Part shown: one piece after another, positions 17,332-28,295 of the stretch
Position numbering within the stretch: position 1 is the stretch's first letter
How the letters are laid out: each line of letters starts with the position of its first letter
NCBI GenBank assembly: GCA_031180665.1
Contig: JAPSLP010000009.1
Location: 62,001 to 126,000 of the forward strand
DNA length: 64,000 bases
DNA from: Cupriavidus sp.
GTDB taxonomy: Bacteria; Pseudomonadota; Gammaproteobacteria; Burkholderiales; Burkholderiaceae
Direction of reading: 5' to 3'
Notes under the pieces: generated by a model
Told to the model about the DNA's origin: nothing
The model's input: only the letters and a program-made list of their open reading frames with translations
The model's database searches: none
Made by a program: the position numbers and the translations under genes

Positions 17332-18528
17332 TTGGCCATCCCCCTGCTCCAGGTCGCCCGCGTGGGCGCCTATGTGGTCCGCCAGCGGCTGGCCGGTCGC
17401 CAGCGCTATCCGCTCGCGCTGATGCTCGAGCCGCTGTTCCGCTGCAATCTGGCCTGCGCCGGCTGCGGCAAGATCGACTATCCCGAGCCCATCCTGAACC
17501 AACGCCTGTCGCTCGACGAATGCCTGGCGGCAGTCGACGAATGCGGGGCGCCGGTGGTCTCGATCGCCGGCGGCGAGCCGCTGCTGCACAAGGAGATGCC
17601 GGCCATCGTCGAGGGCATCGTCGCGCGCCGCAAGTTCGTCTACCTGTGCACCAACGCGCTGTTGATGGAGAAGAAGCTCGACGCCTACCGGCCCAGCCCC
17701 TACTTCGTCTGGTCCGTGCACCTGGACGGCGATCCCGAGATGCACGACCGCGCGGTCTGCCAGCCCGGCGTGTACGAGCGCGCGGTCGCCGCGATTCGCG
17801 CCGCCAAGCACCGCGGCTTTCGCGTCAACATCAATTGCACGCTGTTCAACGATGCCGATCCCGAGCGCGTGGCCCGTTTCTTCGACTCGGTCAAGGCGAT
17901 GGGTGTGGACGGCATCACCGTCTCGCCCGGCTATGCCTACGAGCGCGCGCCCGACCAGCAGCACTTCCTGCACCGTGGCAAGACGCGCCAGCTGTTCCGC
18001 GACATCCTCGCGCGGGGCCGCCGCGGCCGGCAATGGGCCTTCAGCCAGTCGACGCTGTTTCTCGATTTCCTGGCGGGCAACCAGACCTACCGCTGCACGC
18101 CATGGGGCAATCCGGCGCGCACCGTGTTCGGCTGGCAGCGTCCGTGCTATCTGCTCGGCGAAGGCTACGCCGCGACGTTTCGCGAGCTGATGGAGCACAC
18201 CGACTGGGACGCCTATGGCACCGGCAACTACGAGAAATGCGCCAACTGCATGGTGCACAGCGGCTATGAGGCCACCGCGGTGGCCGATACCGTCGCGCAT
18301 CCGCTGAAGGCGATGCGCGTGGCGCTGCGCGGCGTGCGCACCGACGGGCCGATGGCGGCCGATATTCCGCTGGACGGCCAGCGGCCGGCCGAGTACGTGT
18401 TCTCGCGCCATGTCGAGATCAAGCTCGAGCAGATCCGGCGCCACGCCGCCGACTCGGCCGATTCGACCGACTCGACCGATTCCGCCCACGCCTCGAAGCC
18501 GGACCGGCAGGCCACGGCGCTGCACTGA
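17332..18528 (+). CDS. hpnH: Adenosylhopane synthase HpnH (radical SAM)
   Basis: A radical SAM enzyme that joins the 5'-deoxyadenosyl group to diploptene, the first step of C35 hopanoid side-chain building. It has 398 residues. The cluster motif is CNLACAGC (CxxxCxxC) at about residues 38-45, followed by the HpnH-typical GGEPLLHKEM and WSVHLDGDPEMHD. The C-terminal Cys-rich part (PWGNPARTVFGWQRPCYLL, YEKCANCMVHSGYEA) matches the family. The start is TTG at 17332, with AAGGAGG about ten bases upstream. A Ser/Thr/Asp-rich tail (DSADSTDSTDS) is not part of the usual protein. Confidence 0.95.
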   Translation: MAIPLLQVARVGAYVVRQRLAGRQRYPLALMLEPLFRCNLACAGCGKIDYPEPILNQRLSLDECLAAVDECGAPVVSIAGGEPLLHKEMPAIVEGIVARRKFVYLCTNALLMEKKLDAYRPSPYFVWSVHLDGDPEMHDRAVCQPGVYERAVAAIRAAKHRGFRVNINCTLFNDADPERVARFFDSVKAMGVDGITVSPGYAYERAPDQQHFLHRGKTRQLFRDILARGRRGRQWAFSQSTLFLDFLAGNQTYRCTPWGNPARTVFGWQRPCYLLGEGYAATFRELMEHTDWDAYGTGNYEKCANCMVHSGYEATAVADTVAHPLKAMRVALRGVRTDGPMAADIPLDGQRPAEYVFSRHVEIKLEQIRRHAADSADSTDSTDSAHASKPDRQATALH

Positions 18529-18534
18529 ACGCGC

Positions 18535-19890
18535 ATGGACTGGGCGAGACTGGCCGGCGGCATCCTGACCGTGCTGGCATCGGGCTATGCGGCGGCGGCC
18601 TGGTGGGCCAGCCGCCGTCCCTTGCCCACGCCACCGGTGCAATGCGATGACGGCCTCGCGCCGGTGACGGTGCTCAAGCCGCTGTGCGGCGACGAGCCGC
18701 GCCTGTACCGCAATCTGGCCAGCTTCTGCCGGCAGCGCCATCCCTGCTTCCAGATCGTGTTCGGCGTGTGGACGCCGGACGATCCGGCGCTGGCAGTGGT
18801 GCAGCGGTTGCGGCGGGCGTTCCCCGACTGCGATATCGCCGTGGCCATCGGCGCGCATCAGCGTGCGCCGGCGCTGCCGACCGTCAATCCGAAGGTGGCC
18901 AATCTGCTGGCGATGCTGCCGCTGGCGCGCCACCAGCGGCTGGTGATCGCCGACAGCGATATCGCGGTGCGCGCCGGCTATCTGCGACGCGTCACGGCGC
19001 CATTGGCCGACCCGCGCGTCGGCATCGTGACCTGCCTGTATCGCGGCCGGCCGCTGCGCGGCACATGGACGCGGCTCGGCGCGCAGTTCATCGACGAATG
19101 GTTCGCCCCCGCAGTGCGCGTCGCGCATGCGGCCGGCAGCCAGCGCTTCGGTTTCGGCGCGACCATGGCGTTGCGGCGCGAGGCGCTGCTGCGGATCGGC
19201 GGCTTCGCGGCGCTGGCCGACCGGCTCGCCGACGACTACTGGCTCGGCGAGCTGACTCGCCGGCAAGGGCTGCGCACCGTGCTGTCCGAGGTCCAGGTCA
19301 GCACCGATATCGCGGAAACCACGCCGCGCGCGTTGTGGTCTCACGAACTGCGCTGGCTGCGCACGCTGCGCGCGCTCGATCCGGCCGGCTTCGCGCTGGT
19401 CTTCCTGACCTTTACCTGGCCGATGCTGGTGTTCGGACTGCTGCTGGCGTCCTCGCGCGCGCTCGCGCTCGTGGCCGCGCTCGGGGCGCTGGCCCGGTCG
19501 TTGCACTGTCGCGATGCGGGCGCGGCGCTGCGCGCGCCCTTGCGCGATACGCTGCTGCTGCTCGAATGGACGGTGGCGATCGCGGGCCGTCAGGTGCGCT
19601 GGCGGGGTACGCGCCTTGCCATTCAATGGACGCGCGATGCGGTGGCGAGCGCCGCTGCCCTCTCCCCCAACCCCTCTCCCACAAGTGGGACAGGGGAGAA
19701 CGCCGGCAGCCCCTCGGCAGGCTTGCGGTTGGCTCCCGCAAGCCGGAGCGAGAAGAACGCCCCCGGCCCCTCGTCAGGCTTGCGGTTGGCTCCCCTCTCC
19801 CGCGCGCGGGACAAGGGCCGGGGGAGAGGGCCGGCCTGCGCCGACCGGCCAGGCCCGCAGCCCTCTTCCGTATCCCGGAGGCCCCGATGA
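18535..19890 (+). CDS. hpnI: Hopanoid glycosyltransferase HpnI, with repeat-derived C-terminal tail
   Basis: A family 2 type membrane glycosyltransferase that adds N-acetylglucosamine to bacteriohopanetetrol. An N-terminal anchor helix (residues 5-26) is followed by the GT domain (VTVLKPLCGDEPRLYRNL, IADSDIAV with the DxD, GATMALRREALL, DDYWLGEL) and by C-terminal hydrophobic helices (about 285-330). The core ends near residue 370 at QWTRDAVAS. The last 75 residues or so are Ser/Pro/Arg-rich and encoded by palindromic intergenic-type repeats (19660-19830), so this looks like a repeat insertion that lengthened the frame. The gene starts 6 nt after hpnH and overlaps hpnJ by ATGA. Confidence 0.93.
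   Translation: MDWARLAGGILTVLASGYAAAAWWASRRPLPTPPVQCDDGLAPVTVLKPLCGDEPRLYRNLASFCRQRHPCFQIVFGVWTPDDPALAVVQRLRRAFPDCDIAVAIGAHQRAPALPTVNPKVANLLAMLPLARHQRLVIADSDIAVRAGYLRRVTAPLADPRVGIVTCLYRGRPLRGTWTRLGAQFIDEWFAPAVRVAHAAGSQRFGFGATMALRREALLRIGGFAALADRLADDYWLGELTRRQGLRTVLSEVQVSTDIAETTPRALWSHELRWLRTLRALDPAGFALVFLTFTWPMLVFGLLLASSRALALVAALGALARSLHCRDAGAALRAPLRDTLLLLEWTVAIAGRQVRWRGTRLAIQWTRDAVASAAALSPNPSPTSGTGENAGSPSAGLRLAPASRSEKNAPGPSSGLRLAPLSRARDKGRGRGPACADRPGPQPSSVSRRPR
19660..19832. repeat. Interspersed palindromic repeat inside the hpnI 3' end
   Basis: It contains the typical CCCTCTCCC-CCAACCCC element with hairpin CCCTCTCCCACAAGTGGGA, then a direct repeat CCCCTCG-N-CAGGCTTGCGG followed by TTGGCTCCC at about 19709 and 19767, and a closing inverted arm rich in GGGGGAGAGGG. 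Such elements usually lie between genes; here the frame reads through. Confidence 0.8.
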
Positions 19891-21308
19891 AGACCCTGTT
19901 CCTGCAAGCGCCCTCTTTCGACGGTTTCGACGGCGGCGCCGGGTCGCGCTATCAGGCCAGGCGCGAGATCCGCTCTTTCTGGTATCCGACCTGGCTGGCG
20001 CAACCGGCGGCGCTGGTGCCCGGCAGCCGCCTGCTCGATGCGCCCGCCGACGGCTTGAGCCTGGAACAGACGCTGGCCATCGCGGGCGAATACGAACTGG
20101 TGATCGTGCATACCAGCACGCCATCGTTTCCGGCCGACGTGCGCTTCGCGCAGGCGCTCAAGGCCCGATATCCGACCATCCGGATCGGCATGGTCGGCGC
20201 CAAGGCCGCGGTCGACCCCGGCGGGACGCTGGCCGCCAGCGAGGCGATCGACTTCGTCTGCCGCGAGGAATTCGACTACACCTGCCGCGACGTCGCCGCC
20301 GGCCTGCCCTTGCCGCAGATCGCCGGGCTCAGCTATCGGGTGCCCGACGGCACGATCGAACACAACCCCCCGCGTCCGATGATCGAGGACATGGACGCGC
20401 TGCCCTTCGTTGCCCCGATCTACCGGCGCGACCTGAACATCCGCAACTACTTCATCGGCTATCTGCGGCACCCCTACGTATCGATCTACACCGGCCGCGG
20501 CTGCCGCTCGCGCTGCACGTTCTGCCTGTGGCCGCAGACGGTCGGCGGGCACCGCTACCGCGTGCGTTCCCCGCAGAACGTACTGGCCGAGGTCGAATGG
20601 ATCCGGCGCAATATGCCGGAGGTGCGCGAGATCATGTTCGACGACGACACCTTCACCGACTTCAAGCCGCGCGTGGAGGAGATCGCGCGCGGGCTCGGCA
20701 AGCTGGGTGTGACATGGTCGTGCAATGCCAAGGCCAACGTGCCCTACGGCACGCTGAAGATCATGAAGGACAACGGCCTGCGCCTGCTGCTGGTCGGCTA
20801 CGAATCGGGCGACGACCAGATCCTGCTGAACATCAAGAAGGGCCTGCGCACCGATATCGCGCGGCGCTTCACCGAGGACTGCCGCAAGCTGGGCATCACG
20901 ATCCACGGCACCTTCATCCTCGGCCTGCCTGGCGAGACGCGCGAGACCATCGAGAAGACCATCGCCTTCGCGCAGGAGATCAATCCCCATACGATCCAGG
21001 TCTCGCTCGCCGCGCCCTACCCCGGCACCGCGCTGTACCGGCAGGCGCGCGAGAACGGCTGGCTCGGCGACGACAAGGTGATCCCGCTGGTCAACGACCG
21101 CGGCGTGCAGTTGGCTGCGATCAGCTATCCGCATCTGTCGCGCGACGAGATCTATCACGGCGTCGAGACCTTCTACCGCCGCTTCTATTTCCGGCCGTCC
21201 AAGATCTGGGAGATCACCCGCGAGATGATGGGCAGCTGGGAAATGACGCGGCGCCGGCTGCGCGAGGGTGTCGAGTTCTTCCGCTTCCTGCATACCCACG
21301 AGGCCTGA
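19887..21308 (+). CDS. hpnJ: Hopanoid radical SAM enzyme HpnJ
   Basis: A 473-residue B12-domain-type radical SAM protein that, from work on the family, makes the cyclitol-ether head group by ring contraction of the aminosugar hopanoid. The N-terminal cobalamin-like domain is residues 1-160. The cluster motif CRSRCTFC is at about residues 208-215, and the typical FDDDTFTDFK, LVGYESGDDQILLNIKKG and GTFILGLPGETRETIEKT motifs follow. The gene is full length. It overlaps hpnI by four bases (ATGA), which points to coupled translation, and its stop overlaps the start region of hpnK. Confidence 0.95.
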   Translation: MKTLFLQAPSFDGFDGGAGSRYQARREIRSFWYPTWLAQPAALVPGSRLLDAPADGLSLEQTLAIAGEYELVIVHTSTPSFPADVRFAQALKARYPTIRIGMVGAKAAVDPGGTLAASEAIDFVCREEFDYTCRDVAAGLPLPQIAGLSYRVPDGTIEHNPPRPMIEDMDALPFVAPIYRRDLNIRNYFIGYLRHPYVSIYTGRGCRSRCTFCLWPQTVGGHRYRVRSPQNVLAEVEWIRRNMPEVREIMFDDDTFTDFKPRVEEIARGLGKLGVTWSCNAKANVPYGTLKIMKDNGLRLLLVGYESGDDQILLNIKKGLRTDIARRFTEDCRKLGITIHGTFILGLPGETRETIEKTIAFAQEINPHTIQVSLAAPYPGTALYRQARENGWLGDDKVIPLVNDRGVQLAAISYPHLSRDEIYHGVETFYRRFYFRPSKIWEITREMMGSWEMTRRRLREGVEFFRFLHTHEA

Positions 21309-22240
21309 TCCTGCCGATCCCGACAACCACCTCGACCACGACCTCGACCGCAGCGACCGCCACGGCGACGCGCCGGACACAGCCACGCGCGCTGATCGTG
21401 ACGGCCGACGATTTCGGCCTGCATCCGGCCGTCAACGAGGCGATCGAGCTGGCCCACCGGCACGGCGTGCTCGACGCCGCCAGCCTGATGGTGGGCGCAC
21501 CGGCCGCGGCCGATGCGGTATCGCGCGCACATCGGCTGCCGCGGCTGCGCGTCGGCCTGCATCTGGTGCTGGCCGACGGACCGTCGGTGCTGGCGCCGGC
21601 CGCCATCCCGGACCTGGTCGACGCCGCCGGGCGCTTCCGCTCCGCGATGGCGCGCGACGGGCTGCGCTTCTTGCTGTTCGATGCGGTACGCCGCCAGCTG
21701 GCCGCGGAGATCCGCGCGCAGTTCGCCGCCTTCGCCGCGACCGGGCTGGCGCTCGATCACGTCAACACGCACAAGCACTTCCATCTGCATCCGACCGTGC
21801 TGTCCCTGATCCTGGCCATCGGCCGCGACTACGGCCTGCGCGCGATGCGGCTGCCGCGCGAAACGGGCGCGCCGTGGTGGCTGCGCCCGTGGCTCGCGCT
21901 GCTGCGCCGGCGCCTCGACGCCGCCGGCATCGCGCACAACGACTATGTGATCGGCAACGCCCGCAGCGGCGCGATGGACGAGGACGCCGTGCTGGCCGCC
22001 TTGCGGACGCTGCCGCCCGGCGTCGGCGAGCTCTATCTGCATCCGGCCACGGCGTCCGGCGAACGGATCGCGCCGTCGATGCGCGGCTACCGACATGCCG
22101 ACGAGCTGGCCGCGCTGCTGTCGCCGCGCGTGCGTACCGCGCTGGAGCAGGTGGCGCCGCGGCGCGGCGGCTTCGCCGATCAGCTGCCGGCGCGCGTCGG
22201 CGACGGCGACTCCTGTGCCTCGCCGGGGTGGCGGCGATGA
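21305..22240 (+). CDS. hpnK: Hopanoid deacetylase HpnK (YdjC-like), start codon uncertain
   Basis: Removes the N-acetyl group from GlcNAc-hopanoid. The metal-site motifs of the YdjC/HpnK fold are intact: LIVTADDFGLHPAVNEA, then VNTHKHFHLHP. The frame upstream of LIVTADDFG has no ATG, GTG or TTG as far back as hpnJ. A CTG at 21305 overlapping the hpnJ stop as CTGA, with GAGG three bases before it, is the best start guess and gives 311 residues. It includes a Thr/Ala/Ser low-complexity stretch at residues 5-25. A GTG at 21398 would cut away the first beta strand. The gene overlaps hpnL by ATGA. Confidence 0.85.
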   Translation: MILPIPTTTSTTTSTAATATATRRTQPRALIVTADDFGLHPAVNEAIELAHRHGVLDAASLMVGAPAAADAVSRAHRLPRLRVGLHLVLADGPSVLAPAAIPDLVDAAGRFRSAMARDGLRFLLFDAVRRQLAAEIRAQFAAFAATGLALDHVNTHKHFHLHPTVLSLILAIGRDYGLRAMRLPRETGAPWWLRPWLALLRRRLDAAGIAHNDYVIGNARSGAMDEDAVLAALRTLPPGVGELYLHPATASGERIAPSMRGYRHADELAALLSPRVRTALEQVAPRRGGFADQLPARVGDGDSCASPGWRR

Positions 22241-23277
22241 GGCGGCTCGGACTGCTGGCCGGGCTGATCGGGCTGATCGCGCTGGGCACACTGATCGTGC
22301 ATCAGGGCGTGGGCCAGATCGCCGCGACCGTCGCGCGCGCCGGCTGGCCGCTGCTGTGGCTGTTGCCGGTGCACGGCGTGGCGATCGCGCTCGACGCGCG
22401 TGCGTGGCAAGGGCTGCTGCGCGCCGCGGCGCCCGCCGCGCATCCCGGCCTGCTGTTCCTGTGGTGGGTGGCCAGCGTGCGCGAGGCCGTCAACCGGCTG
22501 CTGCCGACGGCCAATGTCGGCGGCGAGCTGGCCGGCATCCGCCTCGGGAGGCTGCAGGTCGGCGACACCAGCGCAGTCACCGCCAGCGTGGTGGTCGAAG
22601 TCATGGTCACGCTGTTCTCGCAGTATCTGTTTTGTGTGGTCGGCGTGCTGCTGCTGATCGCCGCGATTCCGGGAGGCCATCAGGAACAGCGTGCCGTGAC
22701 GATCGGCGGCGGGCTGCTGCTGTCCCTGCCGCTGCCGGTCGCGTTTGCACTGGCCTTGCGGCATGGCGCGCTGTTCGCGCGGCTCGAACGGCTGGCCCGG
22801 CGCTTGCTCGGCGAAGAACACCGGATGGTCGATGCGATCGCCGGCGCCGACCTCGGCGCGGGCCTGGACCAGCGCATCCGCGCGCTGCTCGGACGCCTGC
22901 GCACGCCGGTCACCGCGGCGGTCTGGCAACTGCTGGGGCTCACGGCCGGCACCGTCGAGACCTGGTTCGCGCTGCGGCTGCTCGGCCATCCGGTGTCGTT
23001 CGGCGAGGCGCTGGCGATCGAATCGCTGACGATGGCCGCGCGCAATATGGCCTTCTTCGTGCCGGGCGGGCTTGGCGTGCAGGAGGCGGTGGTGATGCTC
23101 CTCGGACAGCTGCTGGGCATCGATGCGCAGACGGCGCTGTCGCTGGCCCTGGTGCGCCGTGCGCGCGAGGTGCTGTACGGCGTGCCGGCGCTGCTGTCGT
23201 GGCAGTGGTTCGAGGTGCGCCGCTGGCGCGACCGGCACGGCGAACCGGCCGCGGCCGTACGGGGCGGCCGGCGATGA
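22237..23277 (+). CDS. hpnL: Hopanoid-associated membrane protein HpnL
   Basis: A 346-residue polytopic inner-membrane protein of the HpnL / UPF0104 (lysylphosphatidylglycerol synthetase TM-domain-like) family with about seven hydrophobic helices. Typical landmarks are the hydrophobic opening LGLLAGLIGLIALGTLIV, VREAVNRLLPTANVGGELAG, and FVPGGLGVQEAVVMLLG near the C-terminus. Its biochemical role is not established; a flippase-like or lipid-transfer role is usually inferred. It overlaps hpnK by four bases and closes the plus-strand run ispH-hpnHIJKL. Confidence 0.93.
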   Translation: MRRLGLLAGLIGLIALGTLIVHQGVGQIAATVARAGWPLLWLLPVHGVAIALDARAWQGLLRAAAPAAHPGLLFLWWVASVREAVNRLLPTANVGGELAGIRLGRLQVGDTSAVTASVVVEVMVTLFSQYLFCVVGVLLLIAAIPGGHQEQRAVTIGGGLLLSLPLPVAFALALRHGALFARLERLARRLLGEEHRMVDAIAGADLGAGLDQRIRALLGRLRTPVTAAVWQLLGLTAGTVETWFALRLLGHPVSFGEALAIESLTMAARNMAFFVPGGLGVQEAVVMLLGQLLGIDAQTALSLALVRRAREVLYGVPALLSWQWFEVRRWRDRHGEPAAAVRGGRR

Positions 23278-23288
23278 GGCGCGACGCT

Positions 23289-23954
23289 TCAGCGGCCGCC
23301 TGCCTGGCGCGCGTTGTGCTGGGACAGATAGTGGATCAGTCCATCGACGCCGTCGCGCGCGACGATGTCGCCGAACTGCCGGCGGTAGACCTCGATCAGC
23401 CACGCGCCCATCATGTTGATGTCGTAGATCTTCCAGCCGTCGACGCCCCGCCGCAGCCGGTAGTCGATCTGGTTCTCGTCGCCGGCGGCGATCACGCGCG
23501 TGCGCACCACCACGTCGTCGGCATTGGCGCCAGCCTGGACCGGCGTATAGCGGAACTCGACGTTCTGGCCGCGCAGCTGGGACAGCGACAACGCATACGT
23601 GTGGACCAGCAGCGTGCGGAACTGTTCGACCAGTTGCTGCTGCTGCGCGGGATTGGCCGTGCGCCAGGCCGGGCCGAGCGCCAGCCGCGCGGTGCGCGCG
23701 AAATCGGTATAGGGAAGGAACTGGCGCCGTACCACGGCCACGACGCGGGCCTGGTCGCCGGCGCTGGCCGCGGGATCGGCCCGCACCGCGGAGATCACCC
23801 CTTCCACCGCGGTGCGCACCAGCCGGTCTGGCGTGGCGCGCTCGGCGGCGTTGGCATGCGGCGGGCAGATCAGCGCAGAGACTGCGACGGCAAGCGCGAC
23901 GGCAAGCGCGAAGGCAAGCGCGAAGATCGGCGAATGGGAACGGACAGGAATCAT
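23289..23954 (-). CDS. hpnM: HpnM, periplasmic MlaC/Ttg2-like hopanoid transport protein
   Basis: A 221-residue exported protein of the MlaC (phospholipid-binding, Ttg2D-like) family. The signal peptide is residues 1-36, with a repeating ALAFALAVALAVAVSAL core encoded by 12-bp repeats (23884-23919). The mature domain shows FLPYTDFARTARLALGPAWR, QQQQLVEQFRTLLVHTYA and DGWKIYDINMMGAWLIEVYRR, all typical of the family. It probably carries hopanoids across the periplasm for HpnN. Unusually it lies on the minus strand, convergent with hpnL and divergent from hpnN with a 104-bp gap. Confidence 0.93.
   Translation of the reverse strand: MIPVRSHSPIFALAFALAVALAVAVSALICPPHANAAERATPDRLVRTAVEGVISAVRADPAASAGDQARVVAVVRRQFLPYTDFARTARLALGPAWRTANPAQQQQLVEQFRTLLVHTYALSLSQLRGQNVEFRYTPVQAGANADDVVVRTRVIAAGDENQIDYRLRRGVDGWKIYDINMMGAWLIEVYRRQFGDIVARDGVDGLIHYLSQHNARQAGGR
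23884..23925. repeat. 12-bp tandem repeat encoding the HpnM signal-peptide core
   Basis: GCGACGGCAAGC twice, GCGAAGGCAAGC once and a half unit. Each unit encodes four residues of the Ala/Leu/Val hydrophobic core, so unit number sets signal-peptide length. Confidence 0.85.
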
Positions 23955-24058
23955 GGGGAGCGCTCCGACGGCATGACGATGAACACGGCGATCCGAGCGA
24001 TCGAGTATAGCCCCGCCCCCAGCACCGCTGCAGGGGCCCGCGCGCACGTTCACCGGGC

Positions 24059-26671
24059 ATGCTGACCGCGGCCATTACCCGCCTGGTGATGCTGGCGACG
24101 GCGCGCGCGTGGCTGACCATCGCCCTGGCGGCCGTGGTCTGCGCCGCCAGCGGCTGGTATGCGGCCCGGCACTTCGCGATCAATACCGACATCGGCCGGC
24201 TGCTCGATGTGGACGCCCCCTGGGCGCGCTACGACGCCGCGCTGAACCAGGCCTTTCCGGACCGCGACCGCCTCATCCTCGCGGTGGTGCAGGCGCCGGT
24301 TCCCGAGCTGGCCGAAGCCGCCGCCGATGCGCTGGCACAGTCGCTGCGCAATCAGCCATCGCACTTCGAGGCGGTGCGCCAGCCGAGCGGCGGCGCCTTC
24401 TTCGCACGCAACGGGCTGCTGTTTCTCGATACGCCGAGATTGGCCAGCATGACGCGCGATCTGGCCGATGCGCGCCCCTTGCTCAACGCGCTGGCGCGCG
24501 ATCCGTCCTTGCGCGGGCTGGCCGACACGCTGTCGGTCACGCTGGGCCTGCCGCTGCAGATGGGCCAGGTCACGCTGGCGCAGATGGGGCCGCTGCTCTC
24601 GCGCAGTGCGATGACGCTCGAGCAGGTGCTCGCGGGCCGGCCGGCGGCGCTGTCCTGGCGCACGCTGGCCGAACCCGCGCCGGCGGCCGGCCCCGCTCTG
24701 GCCTTCGTCGCGGTCAGCCCAGTGCTCGATTACGGCGACCTGCAGGCGGGCGCCGATGCCTCGGCGGCGATCCGCGCCAGCGCGGCGCAACTGCAACTGG
24801 CGCAGCGCTACGCGGCCCAGGTGCGGCTGACCGGGCCGCAGGCGCTGGCCGACGACGAGTTCGCCTCGGTGGCCGATGGGGCGGCGCTGAACGGCGCGGT
24901 GACGGTGCTGATGGTGATCCTGATCCTGTGGCTGGCGCTGCGTTCGGCGCGGCTGATCGTCGCCGTGCTGCTGAGCCTGTTCGCCGGCCTGGCCGTCACC
25001 GCGGCCCTGGGCCTGGCGATGGTCGGCGCGCTCAATATGATCTCGGTCGCCTTCGCGGTGCTGTTCGTCGGCCTCGGCGTGGACTTCGGCATCCAGTTCG
25101 GTGTGCGCTACCGCGCCGAACGCCACGACCGCGACCATATCGTGACGGCGCTGGCCCACACCGCGCAGGCGCTGGCGGTGCCGCTGTCGCTGGCGGCGGC
25201 GGCCACGGCCGCGGCGTTCTTCGCCTTCCTGCCGACCGACTATCGCGGCGTGGCCGAGCTGGGCCTGATCGCAGGCGTCGGCATGTTCGTCGCGTTCTTC
25301 ACCACGGTCACGCTGCTGCCGGCGCTGATCCGCGTGCTGCAGCCCGACGGCGAGACCGTCGCGCCGGGCATCCGCTGGCTCGCGCCCGCCGACGAATTCT
25401 TCGAGCGCCATCGCAAGCCGGTGCTGTGGATGACCTGCCTCGCGATCCTGGCCGCCTCGCCACTGCTGACCCAGCTGCGCTTCGATTTCGACCCGCTGAA
25501 CCTGAAGGACCCCGCCTCCGAATCGATGGCGACGCTGCGCGCGCTCAAGGACGCGCCGCAGGCCGGCACCGAGGATGTCAGCGTGCTGGCGCCCTCGCTG
25601 CAGGCGGCACGCGCGCTGGCGACGCGGCTGTCGGCGCGGCCCGAGGTGGCGCGCGTGACCACGCTGGACAGCTTCGTGCCGCCCGATCAGGACGCCAAGC
25701 TGCCCCTGATCGCGACCGCGGCGCAGGCGCTATTGCCCACGCTGACCCAGCCAGCCGCGCCGCCCGCCACCGATCCGCTGCGCGTGGCCGCATTGCGCCG
25801 GACGGCGACCCAGCTCGATCTGGCGGCCGACAGCCGCTCGGCACCCGGTGCGACGCCCGCCGCCGGCGTGGCGGAGGCGCGCCGGCTGGCGCAGGCCCTG
25901 CGCAAGCTGGCCGATGCCGATGCCGCGACGCGCGATCGCGCCGAACGCGCCATCTCCCTGCCCCTGCGGCTGGGACTGGCGGGCCTGGCGCAGGCGCTGC
26001 AGGCCGGGCGCGTCGCCATCGATTCGCTGCCGCGCGAACTGGTGCGCGACTGGGTGACGCCGGATGGCCGCGCGCTGGTCACCGTCAGCCCGCGCCTGCC
26101 GCCGGGCGAACGCGCGCGCGAGGCGGCGCTCGACGCCTTCGTGCCGGCGGTGCTGGCGATCGCGCCGGAGGCCACCGGCGGGCCGATCGCGGTGCGCGGC
26201 TCGGCCCGTACCATCCTGAGCGCGTTCGCGCAGGCCGGCGCCTGGGCGGTGCTGTCGATCGCGATTCTGCTATGGCTGACGCTGCGCCGCTTCGCCGACG
26301 TGCTGCGCACGCTGGTGCCGCTGCTGGTATCGGCGGTGCTGACGCTGGAGCTCTGCGTGGTGTTCGGCATCGCGCTGAACTTCGCCAACGTGATCGCGCT
26401 GCCGCTGCTGCTTGGCATCGGCGTCGCCTTCAAGATCTACTACGTGATCGCATGGCGCGAGGGCAAGACCGGCCTGCTGCAGTCCAGCCTGACCCATGCG
26501 GTGCTGTTCAGCGCGGCCACCACCGCGACCGCGTTCGGCAGCCTGTGGCTGTCGCACCATGCCGGCACGGCCAGCATGGGCAAGCTGCTGGCGCTGTCGC
26601 TGGTGTGCACGCTGGCCGGCGCGGTGTTTTTCCAGCCTATCCTGATGGGACGGCCGCGCCAGCCGCGCTGA
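24059..26671 (+). CDS. hpnN: Hopanoid transporter HpnN (RND/MMPL family)
   Basis: An inner-membrane RND-type transporter of 870 residues that, in other bacteria, moves hopanoids to the outer membrane. An N-terminal helix is followed by a large periplasmic domain (about residues 40-270) and a five-helix bundle (about 275-415, with [20 protein letters not shown]). A second periplasmic domain and a second bundle (about 715-865, [22 protein letters not shown]) complete the duplicated layout. The ATG at 24059 is the first in frame. It is divergent from hpnM, and mlaA follows at 36 nt. Confidence 0.94.
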   Translation: MLTAAITRLVMLATARAWLTIALAAVVCAASGWYAARHFAINTDIGRLLDVDAPWARYDAALNQAFPDRDRLILAVVQAPVPELAEAAADALAQSLRNQPSHFEAVRQPSGGAFFARNGLLFLDTPRLASMTRDLADARPLLNALARDPSLRGLADTLSVTLGLPLQMGQVTLAQMGPLLSRSAMTLEQVLAGRPAALSWRTLAEPAPAAGPALAFVAVSPVLDYGDLQAGADASAAIRASAAQLQLAQRYAAQVRLTGPQALADDEFASVADGAALNGAVTVLMVILILWLALRSARLIVAVLLSLFAGLAVTAALGLAMVGALNMISVAFAVLFVGLGVDFGIQFGVRYRAERHDRDHIVTALAHTAQALAVPLSLAAAATAAAFFAFLPTDYRGVAELGLIAGVGMFVAFFTTVTLLPALIRVLQPDGETVAPGIRWLAPADEFFERHRKPVLWMTCLAILAASPLLTQLRFDFDPLNLKDPASESMATLRALKDAPQAGTEDVSVLAPSLQAARALATRLSARPEVARVTTLDSFVPPDQDAKLPLIATAAQALLPTLTQPAAPPATDPLRVAALRRTATQLDLAADSRSAPGATPAAGVAEARRLAQALRKLADADAATRDRAERAISLPLRLGLAGLAQALQAGRVAIDSLPRELVRDWVTPDGRALVTVSPRLPPGERAREAALDAFVPAVLAIAPEATGGPIAVRGSARTILSAFAQAGAWAVLSIAILLWLTLRRFADVLRTLVPLLVSAVLTLELCVVFGIALNFANVIALPLLLGIGVAFKIYYVIAWREGKTGLLQSSLTHAVLFSAATTATAFGSLWLSHHAGTASMGKLLALSLVCTLAGAVFFQPILMGRPRQPR

Positions 26672-26706
26672 CCCGGCTGCCGCCGCGCACCGTCCACGAC
26701 GCCACC

Positions 26707-28282
<1,576 letters not shown>

Positions 28283-28295
<13 letters not shown>

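Noticed and set aside
15031..19626. A 1531-codon open frame on the minus strand through hpnA, ispH, hpnH and hpnI
   Set aside because: Only its 3' end (hpnA) is real. The rest lies antisense to clearly recognised ispH, hpnH and hpnI and is a high-GC shadow frame.
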